From: Sarcophilus harrisii
Taxonomy: Eukaryota > Chordata > Mammalia > Dasyuromorphia > Dasyuridae
Direction of reading: 5' to 3'
NCBI RefSeq assembly: GCF_902635505.1
Contig: NC_045429.1
Coordinates: 464,211,359 to 464,275,358 of the forward strand
Length of the DNA: 64,000 nucleotides
Shown here: positions 63,962 through 64,000 of the stretch, one piece after another
Layout: each line of letters starts with the position of its first letter
How positions within the stretch are numbered: the first letter of the stretch is position 1
The notes under the pieces: model-generated
Told to the model about the DNA's origin: nothing
Databases searched by the model: none
Seen by the model: only the letters and a program-made list of their open reading frames with translations
Program-made: the position numbers and the translations under genes

Positions 63962-64000
63962 TGAACGTGGGATTTATGAGCAGAGAAGGAAAATATGTCT

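Overview
This is vertebrate nuclear DNA, almost certainly from a marsupial. It contains four intron-bearing genes, all on the + strand, in the order ITGB2 (3' two thirds), PTTG1IP, SUMO3 (exon 1 not found), UBE2G2 (complete). As I recall it, this is the gene order and shared orientation of human 21q22.3, read from the opposite strand. The marsupial call rests on the repeats: L1 3' ends of the marsupial type, tRNA-derived SINEs with an RTE-like tail, and a short tRNA SINE resembling WSINE1, which hints at an Australian (australidelphian) marsupial. The species call is inference, since no database could be searched.

Layout. 1-8,025: eleven coding exons of ITGB2 (603 residues, roughly human 167-769) and its 3' UTR. 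8,107-9,785: a minus-strand L1 3' end split by a younger plus-strand L1 3' end, with a target-site duplication. 10,600-17,335: CpG-rich promoter, seven exons (180 residues) and 3' UTR of PTTG1IP. 17,336-27,240: repeats and difficult sequence, comprising a 1.2-kb homopurine minisatellite, a degraded G/A tract, an old L2, a CpG island that is the best candidate for the SUMO3 promoter, and a degraded poly-C tract. 28,830-31,110: SUMO3 exons 2-4 and 3' UTR. 31,900-52,745: promoter, six exons (165 residues) and 3' UTR of UBE2G2. Its large introns hold L1s and two solo LTRs of one family in opposite orientation. 52,746-64,000: gene-poor, with SINEs, a 2.2-kb GATACAATGGA-type minisatellite, L1 and LTR-like fossils. 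I recognise no gene there.

The four genes do not form a pathway. ITGB2 is the leukocyte integrin beta-2 chain, PTTG1IP a small membrane protein with a PSI domain, SUMO3 a ubiquitin-like modifier and UBE2G2 the ERAD E2 enzyme. Their adjacency is old synteny. Exon phases join without a break in ITGB2, PTTG1IP and UBE2G2, and across the three SUMO3 exons found, so the gene calls are firm. Several homopolymer and low-complexity stretches look partly like sequencing or assembly damage, and I treat the long ORFs inside them as artefacts. I did not find a new biological system. The points most worth a second look are the SUMO3 tail and missing first exon, the GC-AG intron in ITGB2, the inverted homopolymer pair in PTTG1IP, the nested L1s, the paired solo LTRs and two small hairpins.
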